A stretch of DNA of 5,523 nucleotides from Pseudomonadota bacterium (GCA_023388335.1 JAEWGL010000083.1:1-5523), one strand, 5' to 3'; positions 1 to 5,523 are shown, counted from the stretch's first letter. Program-made: numbers and translations. The notes: generated by a model not told the origin, from the letters alone.

Positions 1-9
1 GTTCGGCGC

Positions 10-90
10 TCCGACTTGCCCGCGAAGCAGGCACCGCGGTGTATGGCACCGGCTTCGCCGGTGTTCGCGGGCAAGCCCGCTCCCACAGGG
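10..90. repeat. Inverted REP pair (REPIN-like), left arm degenerate
   Basis: The right arm reads on the + strand as two adjacent hairpins: 47-53 pairs with 57-63 (CACCGGC-TTC-GCCGGTG), and 67-72 pairs with 75-80 (GCGGGC-AA-GCCCGC), followed by the typical tail CTCCCACAGG. The left arm (about 14-31) shows the core TTGCCCGCGAAGCAGGC in opposite orientation. Its outer part, where the tail complement GTGGGAGCGGG would be expected, reads differently (GCGCTCCGAC), so the outer hairpin on that side is lost. The middle contains the 10-base palindrome CACCGCGGTG (32-41). REP pairs of this form are common between genes in P. putida and P. fluorescens. They are non-autonomous and are mobilised by RAYT transposases encoded elsewhere; none is present here. 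The family assignment is from memory of the core sequence. Confidence 0.8.
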
Positions 91-120
91 TTCAGCTAAA
101 TCAATGAGTTAGCGTGTGTT

Positions 121-161
121 CTATGAGCGGGCTTATCCCGCGATCGAGCGCGAAGCGCTCG
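121..161 (-). repeat. Single REP palindrome, opposite orientation to the 47-90 arm
   Basis: Two neighbouring hairpins are visible: GCGGG (127-131) pairs with CCCGC (137-141), and CGAGCGC (145-151) pairs with GCGCTCG (155-161) around the loop GAA. Read on the - strand, the order is the GC-rich GCG-TTC-type hairpin first and the GCGGG...CCCGC hairpin second, the same architecture as the REP at 47-90. The stem sequences of the first hairpin differ, so this looks like a different REP subtype or a diverged copy. The CTCCCAC tail is missing; the flank reads CTCATAG on the - strand. Confidence 0.65.
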
Positions 162-305
162 CATCCCCTGCGCATGCGTTCATCCTGATACACCACAAAT
201 GCAGGTTTTTGAGTCACTGCGCAGCCCATTGCAGCGAATCGGCGGCCCGACCAGCCAGCGACGAATGCAACATTTGCCCAGGGTGAAATTTTTTTTGCAG
301 TCACG
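162..305. other. Intergenic stretch without recognisable gene
   Basis: No open frame here has a credible start and ribosome binding site, and no tRNA-like or strong terminator fold is visible. The one conspicuous element is a T8 run (289-296) that ends ten bases before the ibpA -35 box. The imperfect hairpin just before it (273-288) has only a few pairs. Together with the REP cluster this makes up the roughly 400 bases upstream of ibpA. Confidence 0.6.
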
Positions 306-331
306 CTTGAAAAGCCATTGATGGGACATAT
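306..331 (+). promoter_or_regulatory. Heat-shock (sigma-32/RpoH) promoter of ibpA
   Basis: CTTGAAA at 306-312 is a perfect match to the RpoH -35 box. After 11 bases, GGACATAT (324-331) fits the CAT-N-T half of the RpoH -10 consensus CCCCATNT, although the leading C run is missing. Transcription would begin near 338-340, giving a leader of about 62 bases that starts exactly at the hairpin 341-365. Small heat-shock genes of gamma-proteobacteria are typical RpoH targets, which fits. The start point is inferred from spacing only. Confidence 0.75.
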
Positions 332-340
332 CTGTTCTGT

Positions 341-400
341 ACGCGATGCCGAAGTCGGGTCGCGTAACGACAAACTCGCTGATATCTCAGGAGATGTACC
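341..400 (+). promoter_or_regulatory. Short ROSE-like RNA thermometer in the ibpA 5' leader
   Basis: Two stem-loops fill the leader. The first pairs ACGCGA (341-346) with TCGCGT (360-365), with a small inner stem 349-351/356-358. The second masks the Shine-Dalgarno AGGAG (389-393): C375-G393, U376-A392, C377-G391, C379-G390 and U380-A389, leaving G378 bulged opposite the Shine-Dalgarno and an eight-base loop (381-388). An anti-Shine-Dalgarno of form U-C/U-G-C-U with a central unpaired or non-canonical G is the signature of ROSE elements, which melt on heating and let ribosomes in. Short two-hairpin ROSE-like thermometers have been described upstream of ibpA in Pseudomonas. A competing small hairpin, ATCT (384-387) with AGAT (392-395), is also possible. 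The fold was drawn by eye, with no energies calculated. Confidence 0.82.
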
Positions 401-844
401 ATGACTACCGCATTTTCTCTCGCTCCACTGTTCCGTCATTCCGTTGGCTTCGACCGTTTCAATGACCTGTTCGAGTCGGCGGCACGTAACGAGGCGGGTA
501 GCAGCTACCCACCCTACAACGTTGAAAAACATGGCGATGACCACTATCGAATCGTCGTTGCTGCAGCCGGTTTCCAGGAGCAGGACCTGGACCTGCAAGT
601 GGAAAAAGGCGTCTTGACCGTCTCGGGCGGCAAGCGCGACAGCAGCGCCGAAAGCATCACCTACCTGCACCAGGGCATCGCTCAGCGGGGCTTCAAGCTG
701 TCCTTCCGCCTGGCCGACCATATCGAGGTCAAAGGCGCAGACCTGGCCAATGGCCTGCTCAGCATCGATCTGCTGCGCATCGTGCCGGAAGAGGCCAAGG
801 CCAAGCGGATCCCGATCGGCTCGGAAAAACCCGCGCTGAACTGA
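401..844 (+). CDS. ibpA: Small heat-shock protein IbpA (Hsp20 family)
   Basis: ATP-independent cytoplasmic holdase that binds unfolding proteins during heat stress and hands them to DnaK/ClpB for refolding (family knowledge). The 147-residue length is usual for proteobacterial IbpA. A short Phe-rich N-terminal arm (F5, F11, F17, F20, F24) precedes the alpha-crystallin domain, about residues 36-126, which opens with SSYPPYNVEK. It contains GIAQRGFKLSFRLADHIEV (92-110), including the conserved Arg (R96) of the dimer region, and the hallmark A-x-x-x-N-G-L-L motif (A113-L120). The C-terminal tail carries the I-x-I motif as I137-P138-I139, which docks between subunits during oligomer assembly. The start ATG is fixed by AGGAG (389-393) at 7-base spacing. 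Regulation appears double: an RpoH-type promoter and a thermometer over the Shine-Dalgarno. The gene stands alone, ending at its own terminator. The name is secure at family level; the choice between ibpA and a paralogue name is conventional. Confidence 0.95.
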   Translation: MTTAFSLAPLFRHSVGFDRFNDLFESAARNEAGSSYPPYNVEKHGDDHYRIVVAAAGFQEQDLDLQVEKGVLTVSGGKRDSSAESITYLHQGIAQRGFKLSFRLADHIEVKGADLANGLLSIDLLRIVPEEAKAKRIPIGSEKPALN

Positions 845-859
845 GTCGCGCCGGGTAAA

Positions 860-901
860 CCAGAAAGGGCACCTTCGCAGGTGCCCTTTTTTACGTTCTG
901 G
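860..901. terminator. Rho-independent terminator of ibpA, possibly bidirectional
   Basis: GGGCACCT (867-874) pairs perfectly with AGGTGCCC (879-886) around the loop TCGC. Three A-T pairs extend the stem, and T887-T892 follows on the + strand, 20 bases after the ibpA stop. An outer imperfect stem, CCAGAA (860-865) with TTCTGG (896-901), encloses it. On the - strand the hairpin lies about 50 bases past the stop of the convergent gene (937), but the following tract reads TTTCTGGTTT, a weaker U-tract, so termination in that direction is likely but less certain. Confidence 0.88.
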
Positions 902-936
902 AAGCTCTGCTTACACCCTCTGGACCACGTCCCTGT

Positions 937-3900
937 TTACAAGCCTGCGGGTGCTCCCAGCAGCATCTGGCGAAACGCCTGCAGCGGCAGCGGTCGGCTG
1001 TGCAGGTAGCCTTGATACAGGTGGCAGCCCAGGCGCTCGAGAAATTCCAGCTGCTCGGACAATTCCACCCCTTCGGCGATCACTACCAGGTCCAGGCTGC
1101 GGGCCATGGCGACGATGGCGCGGACGATCTCGGCGTCGTTCGGGTCCACCGGCGCGTCGCGGACGAACGACTGATCGATCTTCAGCGCATCCACGGGCAG
1201 GCGCTTGAGGTAGGTCAGCGACGAATAGCCAGTGCCGAAATCGTCCATGGCGAAACTCACGCCATAGTCCTTGAGTTCACGCATCTTGCTGATCGTGTCT
1301 TCAAGGTTCTGGATGACGATGCCTTCGGTGATCTCCAGTTTGAGCATGTGCCGCGGCAGGCGGTGGTCGTCGAGGCTGCGCAGCACGCGTTCGACGAAGT
1401 CGTTCTGGCGGAACTGCCGGGGACTGATGTTCACGCACAGGCTGAAGTCGTCGGCAACGATGAGCTCGTCCCGGAGCATGCCCGCGCAGGCATCGCAGGC
1501 TTCGTCGAGGATCCAGCTGCCCACCTCGAGGATCAACCCGCTTTCCTCCAGTACCTGGATGAACTGCGAGGGCGGTTGCTGACCCAGTTGTGGATGATGC
1601 CAGCGAAGCAATACTTCGGCACCGACGATGCGGTTGTCACGCGCGTCCACCTGGGGCTGGAAGTGCAAGGCCAGCTCGCCACGGGCCAAGGCCAGGCGCA
1701 GGTCGTTCTCCATGCGCAGACGCTCGCTGGCGGCCTTTTGCATGGTGGCGTGGAACAGTTGCGTGGTATTGCGTCCCGAGTCCTTGGCCCGATAGAGAGC
1801 GATATCGGCGCGCTTGAGCAGGTCGGCGGGGGTAGCGCCGTGATCGGGGATCAATGCCACGCCGATGCTCGGTGTCACCTGCAGGCGCTGGCCGTCCAGG
1901 CACATGGGCGCGGCCAGCAGCTCGCGCAGGGTATCGGCCAGCTCACGGACCTTGGCCTCGACCGTCTCCCGATTGCCTTCCAAGCCGCTGAGCAGGACCA
2001 CGAACTCGTCTCCGCCCAGGCGCGCCACGGTGTCTTCCAGGCGCACGCTGGCCTCCAGGCGCGCGGTGATGATCTGCAGCACGATATCGCCCACTGGGTG
2101 GCCGAGCGAATCGTTGATGTGCTTGAAGTGATCCAGATCGAGAAACAGCAGGGCGCCGCGCAGGCTGTCGCGCTTGAGCAGGATGATCTGCTGGCTCAGG
2201 CGGTCCATCAGCAGGGCGCGATTGGGCAGGTTGGTCAGCGGATCGTGATAGGCCAGGTGGCGGATCTGCGCCTGGGCGTTCTTCAGCTGGCTGACGTCGC
2301 GGGCGGTCAGCAGCAGGCAATCGGTTTCGTTGAGGTTGATCGGCTCCACCGACACCTCGACGGTGAGGAGGTCGCCGCGCTTGTTGCGCCCGAGCATTTC
2401 CCGGTGATGCACCCGGCCGCGCTCCATCAGTTCGTTGAGCAGCGCGCCGCGTTGCGTGGCGTCGACCCAGATGCCCAGCTCGTGGACGGTGCGCCCGACC
2501 ACTTCGCCAGCGCTGTAGCCGGTCAGGCGGCAGAAACCGTCGTTGACTTCCAGGTAGCGGCCGCTTTCGCGTTCGGTGATGGTGATGGCATCAGGGCTTG
2601 AGTGGAACGCCTTGGCGAACTTCTCCTCGCTGGCCTTGAGTGCGGCCTCGGCCCGCTGCTGCTGGGTGATGTCGCGCAGGGTCGTGACGCTGCAGGGCTG
2701 GCTGTCGACACTGATCAGGCGGCTGGAGATCACGCAGGTCAAGGGTGTGCCGTTGCTGTGGTTGACCACCACGGCCACATTGCTCAGGGCCTGGTCGCGG
2801 ATGACCCGTTCGATACGTTGGGCGCGTTCGACCGACTCGGCCCATAGGCCGATTTCTTCGGCGGTACGGCCGATCACCTGCTCCACGCCCCAGCCGAAGG
2901 TCTGGGTGAAGGCCGGGTTGACCTCGATGAACTGGCCGTTGTCCTGGCGCGTCACGCAGATCGGGTCGGGGCTGGCCTGGAACAGGCTGGCGAACTTCTC
3001 TTCCGAGGCGCTCAGGCGCTGCTGGCGCTCGACCTGGTCGGTGATGTCCAGCAGGGTGCCGGCCATGCGCAAGGGATTGCCCTGCTCATCGCGGTAGAGC
3101 CGCGCGCGGCTTTCGATATAGCGCGAGCTACCGCCTTCGAGCTGGATGCGGTAGGTAATCTGGTAGTTGCCCGCTGGGCCTTCGCGTAGGCTGCGGTAGG
3201 CCTGGCGCATGGCGTTGCGCTCCTGCTCCGGCACGCCCTCGAAGAACGCCTCGAACGACTCGTGGAAGGGCACCGGTTCCAGGCCATGCAGCTGCGCGGC
3301 GCGGGCCGAGCCGTAGAGCATCCCGCTGGGAATGTGCCAGTCCCAGGTGCCCAGTTGCGCCGAGTCCAGGGCCAGGTCCAGACGCTCCTGACTGTCCTTG
3401 AGGGCCTGCTCGGCGCGTTTGCGCTCGCTGGTGTCGACGTAGGCGCTGAGCAAGTAGGTGATGCCCTCCATTTCGATGCCCTGGGTGCTCAGGATGCCGT
3501 CATGGATCTTGCCGCTGCTGGCGCGAAACTGTACCTCCAGGGTGGCCGGGCCAACGTTGTTGCGGGTCGCCTCCAATACGTGCTGGCGTTGCTGCGGATT
3601 GGCCCACAGGCCAAGCTCGAGCGTGGTCTTGCCGACCACCTGCAATGCCGGCCAGCCAAGCGTGTGTTCGAAATGCTGGTTGACCTCGAAGATCATGCCG
3701 TCGTGGCGGCGGGTCAGGAGGATCACGTTGGGGCTGAGGTGGAAGAGGGTGGCGAAACGTTTTTCCGAGTTTATCAGGGCGGTTTCCCGCTCGCGCTGGC
3801 GAGTGATCTCGCGGATCACCCCGATCATCTGCGGCCGCCCGGTGCTGTCGCGGGTCAGGCTGCCATTGATCTCCAGCCAATGCAGGCTGCCGTCCGGCCA

Positions 3901-4233
3901 GCGAATGCGATGGCGCATGGCTTGCTCCACCGGCTCGCCATTGACCACGGCGTGAAAGGCCTGGCGCGTGCGTGCGCGGTCTTCTTCGGACAACAGGTCG
4001 AGGTAGTCGATATCGCCGGGCAAGGGTTGGTCTGGATCGAAGCCGAACAGTGCCTGGGTCCCCCGTGACCAGCTGATTCGCCCACTTTTTATATCCCACA
4101 GCCAGGCCCCCAGCCGCGCGCCATTGAGCGCGGCCAGCAATTGTGGGGCGCTCTGCCAGGTCTGCTCCGACTCCTGGGGATCGGCCGCGTGGATGCGCGG
4201 CAAGCGCGGAAAACGATTTGCAGTTTTGGACAT
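937..4233 (-). CDS. PAS-rich hybrid diguanylate cyclase/phosphodiesterase (5xPAS-GGDEF-EAL)
   Basis: A 1098-residue predicted cytoplasmic c-di-GMP enzyme with no signal peptide or membrane segment. Five PAS sensor domains lie at about 30-147, 155-272, 281-401, 410-527 and 534-651, each ending in a D-(I/T/V)-(T/S)-like motif and a charged linker helix. The GGDEF domain (about 655-830) begins with HDPLTNLPNR (663-672), has the metal-site D699-L-D701, an intact GGDEF (740-744), and the product-binding I-site R731-x-x-D734 five residues before it. The EAL domain (about 845-1092) has E873-V-L, N935, E967, D997-D998-F-G-T-G, K1018, D1020, E1054 and Q1074, the full set expected for c-di-GMP hydrolysis; Val for Ala in EAL is a frequent variant. 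It may therefore make and degrade c-di-GMP, though in many hybrids one activity dominates or GGDEF acts as a GTP sensor for EAL. The ATG at 4233 follows a modest AAAGG (4244-4248) at 10 bases. It lies 60 bases after the co-oriented LysR gene. PAS ligands cannot be read from the sequence. Confidence 0.93.
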   Translation of the reverse strand: MSKTANRFPRLPRIHAADPQESEQTWQSAPQLLAALNGARLGAWLWDIKSGRISWSRGTQALFGFDPDQPLPGDIDYLDLLSEEDRARTRQAFHAVVNGEPVEQAMRHRIRWPDGSLHWLEINGSLTRDSTGRPQMIGVIREITRQRERETALINSEKRFATLFHLSPNVILLTRRHDGMIFEVNQHFEHTLGWPALQVVGKTTLELGLWANPQQRQHVLEATRNNVGPATLEVQFRASSGKIHDGILSTQGIEMEGITYLLSAYVDTSERKRAEQALKDSQERLDLALDSAQLGTWDWHIPSGMLYGSARAAQLHGLEPVPFHESFEAFFEGVPEQERNAMRQAYRSLREGPAGNYQITYRIQLEGGSSRYIESRARLYRDEQGNPLRMAGTLLDITDQVERQQRLSASEEKFASLFQASPDPICVTRQDNGQFIEVNPAFTQTFGWGVEQVIGRTAEEIGLWAESVERAQRIERVIRDQALSNVAVVVNHSNGTPLTCVISSRLISVDSQPCSVTTLRDITQQQRAEAALKASEEKFAKAFHSSPDAITITERESGRYLEVNDGFCRLTGYSAGEVVGRTVHELGIWVDATQRGALLNELMERGRVHHREMLGRNKRGDLLTVEVSVEPINLNETDCLLLTARDVSQLKNAQAQIRHLAYHDPLTNLPNRALLMDRLSQQIILLKRDSLRGALLFLDLDHFKHINDSLGHPVGDIVLQIITARLEASVRLEDTVARLGGDEFVVLLSGLEGNRETVEAKVRELADTLRELLAAPMCLDGQRLQVTPSIGVALIPDHGATPADLLKRADIALYRAKDSGRNTTQLFHATMQKAASERLRMENDLRLALARGELALHFQPQVDARDNRIVGAEVLLRWHHPQLGQQPPSQFIQVLEESGLILEVGSWILDEACDACAGMLRDELIVADDFSLCVNISPRQFRQNDFVERVLRSLDDHRLPRHMLKLEITEGIVIQNLEDTISKMRELKDYGVSFAMDDFGTGYSSLTYLKRLPVDALKIDQSFVRDAPVDPNDAEIVRAIVAMARSLDLVVIAEGVELSEQLEFLERLGCHLYQGYLHSRPLPLQAFRQMLLGAPAGL
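2653..4146 (-). repeat. Tandem PAS-pair duplication inside the GGDEF/EAL gene
   Basis: The first four PAS domains form two copies of an A-B unit. Type A has the motif LGAWLWDI at residues 41-48 and LGTWDWHI at 294-301, an offset of 253. Type B has ELGLW at 206-210 and EIGLW at 460-464, an offset of 254, together with related starts (SEKRFATLFHLSP and SEEKFASLFQASP). A third B domain follows (ELGIW at 585-589). The similarity is clear at protein level but has diverged at DNA level, so this is an old domain duplication, not a recent tandem repeat. Confidence 0.75.
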
Positions 4234-4293
4234 CGATACCAGACCTTTGGCGGATGACGCGTCCTGGGAGTGGGATGCCGGGGCGCCAGCCTG

Positions 4294-5172
4294 TCAGGCG
4301 AGCCTTCCCTGGCTGTCGAGCAGGGCCATGAAGGCTTTGGCGGCATTCGATAGCGTTCGTTCCGTGTGCAGAATGTAGCCTAGCTGGCGCGACAGCTGTA
4401 TGCCGGGCAAGGCGATGGGTGCGACCTGCTCATCGAGCATAGTCCGTGGCAGCACGCTCCACGCCAGGCCGATCGACACCATCATCTTGATGGTTTCCAG
4501 GTAGTTGGTGCTCATGGCGATGTTCGGCGTCAGGCCCTGGCTCTCGAACAGGCGTTGAACGATATGGTGAGTGAAGGTGTTGCCGCCAGGAAACACCGCC
4601 GGATGGTGGGCGACATCGGCCAGGCTCACCGTACCGTTACTGGCCAAGGGGTGTTCGGGAGCGGCGACGAAATCCAGCGCGTCTTCCCACACCGGGACCG
4701 CGCGCACCAGGTGGTGCGGCTCGGGGGCCAGTGTGATTACGGCTATTTCAGCGCGGCCATGGAGGATTTCGTCGTAGGCCGCTTCCGAGTCCAGGAACTG
4801 AATATCCAACGCAACACTGGGGTACTGCCGGGTAAACGCCCGTAACAACGGAGGCAGCCGGTGCAAGCCGATGTGATGACTGGTCGCCAGGGTCAGCCGA
4901 CCGGTCACTTCCCCGGACAGGTTGGTCAGCGCGCGGCGCGTATCATCCAGTACATTGAGGATCTGGTAGGCGCGGGGGAGCAGGGCGCGCCCGGCCTCGG
5001 TCAGGGTGATCTCCCGGCCCAGGCGATCGAACAGGCGCACATCCAACTGCTGCTCAAGGCCGGCGATGCGCTTGCTGATGGCCGGCTGGGTCAGATGGAG
5101 GCGCTCGCCCGCCCCGGAAAAGCTTCCGGTTTCCGCGACCGCGAGGAAGGCAGTAAGGTTGGCCAGATCCAC
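4294..5172 (-). CDS. LysR-family transcriptional regulator, divergent from leuC
   Basis: A 292-residue protein of standard LysR length. The N-terminal winged helix-turn-helix spans about residues 1-60: LTAFLAVAETGSFSGAGERL, then the recognition helix around T28-QPAISKRI-36, LFDR (47-50) and LTEAG (57-61). A linker helix (about 62-88) leads to the two-lobed effector-binding domain (about 92-290), which starts GRLTLATSHHIGLHRLPP. It includes the family hallmark ETIKMMVSIGLAWSVLP (226-242). The start is GTG at 5170-5172: AAGGAA (5181-5186) sits 8 bases upstream, and an in-frame TAA lies five codons before the GTG, so no longer form exists. The divergent arrangement with leuC suggests that it regulates the leucine-biosynthesis gene and itself from the shared gap. 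A metabolite co-inducer is expected for the family but unknown here. The GGDEF/EAL gene follows after 60 bases without a visible terminator, so the two may share a transcript. I do not recognise a specific named member. Confidence 0.92.
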   Translation of the reverse strand: MDLANLTAFLAVAETGSFSGAGERLHLTQPAISKRIAGLEQQLDVRLFDRLGREITLTEAGRALLPRAYQILNVLDDTRRALTNLSGEVTGRLTLATSHHIGLHRLPPLLRAFTRQYPSVALDIQFLDSEAAYDEILHGRAEIAVITLAPEPHHLVRAVPVWEDALDFVAAPEHPLASNGTVSLADVAHHPAVFPGGNTFTHHIVQRLFESQGLTPNIAMSTNYLETIKMMVSIGLAWSVLPRTMLDEQVAPIALPGIQLSRQLGYILHTERTLSNAAKAFMALLDSQGRLA

Positions 5173-5207
5173 TTTCAGTATTCCTTATAGTTATCCAAAG
5201 CATGAAA

Positions 5208-5234
5208 ATTATGAATTTGAGTTATTCAATCTAA
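5208..5234 (-). promoter_or_regulatory. Candidate lysR promoter
   Basis: On the - strand, CATAAT (5213-5208) is a good -10 match (5 of 6). The upstream partner is poor: TTAGAT (5234-5229) at a short 15-base spacing. It would give a leader of about 30 bases before the GTG start. LysR promoters are often weak and activator- or repressor-dependent, so a poor -35 box is not disqualifying. Confidence 0.3.
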
Positions 5235-5245
5235 CCCCCTAGCAT
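5217..5245 (+). promoter_or_regulatory. Candidate sigma-70 promoter of leuC
   Basis: TTGAGT (5217-5222) and TAGCAT (5240-5245) are each 4 of 6 matches to the -35 and -10 consensus and are separated by exactly 17 bases. Transcription would start near 5252, leaving a leader of about 50 bases. The weak boxes, together with the dyad over the -35 box, fit a regulated promoter. This is inferred from sequence only. Confidence 0.5.
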
Positions 5246-5301
5246 CGTCCGTACAAGCCAAGGGATTAATTGGCATAGAAACACTGATGAGGAACCGTCT
5301 G

Positions 5302-5523
5302 ATGGCCGGCAGAACGCTCTACGACAAACTCTGGGACTCGCATGAGGTCAAGCAGCGCGACGATGGTTCGTCGCTGATCTACATCGACCGTCATATCATT
5401 CATGAAGTGACGTCGCCCCAGGCCTTCGAAGGCCTGCGCCTGGCGGCCCGCAAGCCGTGGCGCATCGACGCCAACATCGCCACTCCGGACCACAACGTGC
5501 CGACCACCAAGGGCGAACGTCAG
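5302..5523 (+). CDS. leuC: 3-isopropylmalate dehydratase large subunit LeuC, 5' part
   Basis: The first 74 residues of the large, Fe-S-carrying subunit of isopropylmalate isomerase, which with LeuD converts 2-isopropylmalate to 3-isopropylmalate in leucine biosynthesis in the cytoplasm. The visible part matches the conserved aconitase-family N-terminus: GRTLYDKLWDSHEV, then LIYIDRHIIHEVTSPQAFEGL (with the D-R-H motif) and the D-A-N-I-A-T-P-D-H-N-V-P-T stretch near residues 57-68. The cluster cysteines lie beyond the window edge, and the full protein should be about 470-480 residues. The start at 5302 is chosen because GAGGA (5289-5293) lies 8 bases upstream. The in-frame ATG at 5287 has no ribosome binding site. 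In pseudomonads leuD and leuB usually follow, but they are outside this window. Confidence 0.96.
   Translation, partial: MAGRTLYDKLWDSHEVKQRDDGSSLIYIDRHIIHEVTSPQAFEGLRLAARKPWRIDANIATPDHNVPTTKGERQ

Larger units (their letters stand above)
5173..5301. promoter_or_regulatory. Shared lysR-leuC control region with N7-spaced dyads
   Basis: This AT-rich gap separates the divergent genes. The best dyad is TGAAT-N7-ATTCA (5212-5228). A weaker CAT-N7-ATG (5201-5213) abuts it, overlapping by two bases. An N7 gap between half-sites is the geometry of many LysR operators (for example ATAC-N7-GTAT), although the exact T-N11-A positions are not matched. The main dyad covers the leuC -35 candidate and touches the lysR -10 candidate, as expected for an autoregulated pair. 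A small hairpin, GCCAA (5257-5261) with TTGGC (5270-5274), lies early in the expected leuC leader. No leucine-rich leader peptide is present. Confidence 0.5.

Noticed and set aside
273..296. Possible terminator: small hairpin followed by T8
   Set aside because: The stem has only about five or six interrupted pairs with a bulge, and there is no upstream gene in the window that it would end. The T tract may just be AT-rich DNA upstream of the ibpA promoter.
101..721. Open frame of 206 codons on the - strand across ibpA and its upstream region
   Set aside because: It is antisense in codon register to ibpA, then runs through the thermometer, promoter and REP sequence. There is no recognisable domain, and its start lies inside ibpA without a ribosome binding site.
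1000..2601. Long + strand open frame (533 codons) opposite the GGDEF/EAL gene, continued in the same frame at 3262-4068
   Set aside because: It lies exactly in codon register with the real gene on the other strand. Stops there would need TTA, CTA or TCA sense codons, which are rare in this high-GC genome, so openness is expected. The start has no ribosome binding site, and the product is a low-complexity Ala/Gln/Val/Asp/His-rich sequence without recognisable domains.
4234..4293. Intrinsic terminator between the LysR and GGDEF/EAL genes
   Set aside because: The GC-rich stretch 4261-4290 can form short imperfect stems, but no T-tract follows on the - strand.
5287..5301. Earlier in-frame ATG for leuC, adding five residues
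   Set aside because: No Shine-Dalgarno precedes it, whereas GAGGA at 5289-5293 is well placed for the ATG at 5302. That start also gives the usual LeuC N-terminus.
5266..5493. 75-codon open frame on the - strand opposite leuC
   Set aside because: It is a shadow of the strongly conserved leuC coding sequence and has no features of its own.

Overview
The window looks like chromosomal DNA of a Pseudomonas species, most likely of the P. putida/P. fluorescens side of the genus. The reasons are the REP palindromes of the Pseudomonas type at the left edge, the high GC content with strong avoidance of TTA/CTA/TCA codons, and the neighbourhood of an ibpA small heat-shock gene and leuC, which I recall as close neighbours in pseudomonads (from memory, not checked). 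No mobile gene, phage gene, CRISPR array, rRNA or tRNA is visible.

Layout. 1-161 holds a REP cluster: one inverted REP pair whose left arm has decayed, plus a further REP in opposite orientation. 162-305 has no recognisable gene or signal except a T8 tract. 306-400 is a compact heat-shock control region: a sigma-32-type promoter followed by a 5' leader that folds like a short ROSE-type RNA thermometer over the ibpA ribosome binding site. ibpA (401-844, +) encodes an Hsp20 holdase. It is followed by a strong hairpin-plus-T terminator (860-901), which also lies downstream of the convergent gene. 937-4233 (-) encodes a 1098-residue soluble sensor with five PAS domains, a GGDEF domain and an EAL domain, with both catalytic motif sets intact. 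Sixty bases upstream of it on the same strand is a LysR-family regulator (4294-5172, -, GTG start). The 129-base gap 5173-5301 carries back-to-back promoter candidates and N7-spaced dyads, and leads into the 5' end of leuC (5302 onward, +), which runs off the window.

How the parts relate. The LysR gene is divergent from leuC and shares its control region, the classic geometry for a LysR regulator acting on its neighbour and on itself, so a role in leucine-pathway control is plausible but inferred. The close co-directional spacing of LysR and the c-di-GMP enzyme, with no terminator seen between them, suggests co-transcription. ibpA is a separate unit with transcriptional and translational heat control.

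I see no exotic or undescribed system. The points most worth following are the two-layer heat control of ibpA, the A-B-A-B-B duplication of PAS domains with a 253-254 residue period, and the possible link between a leucine-locus regulator and c-di-GMP metabolism.
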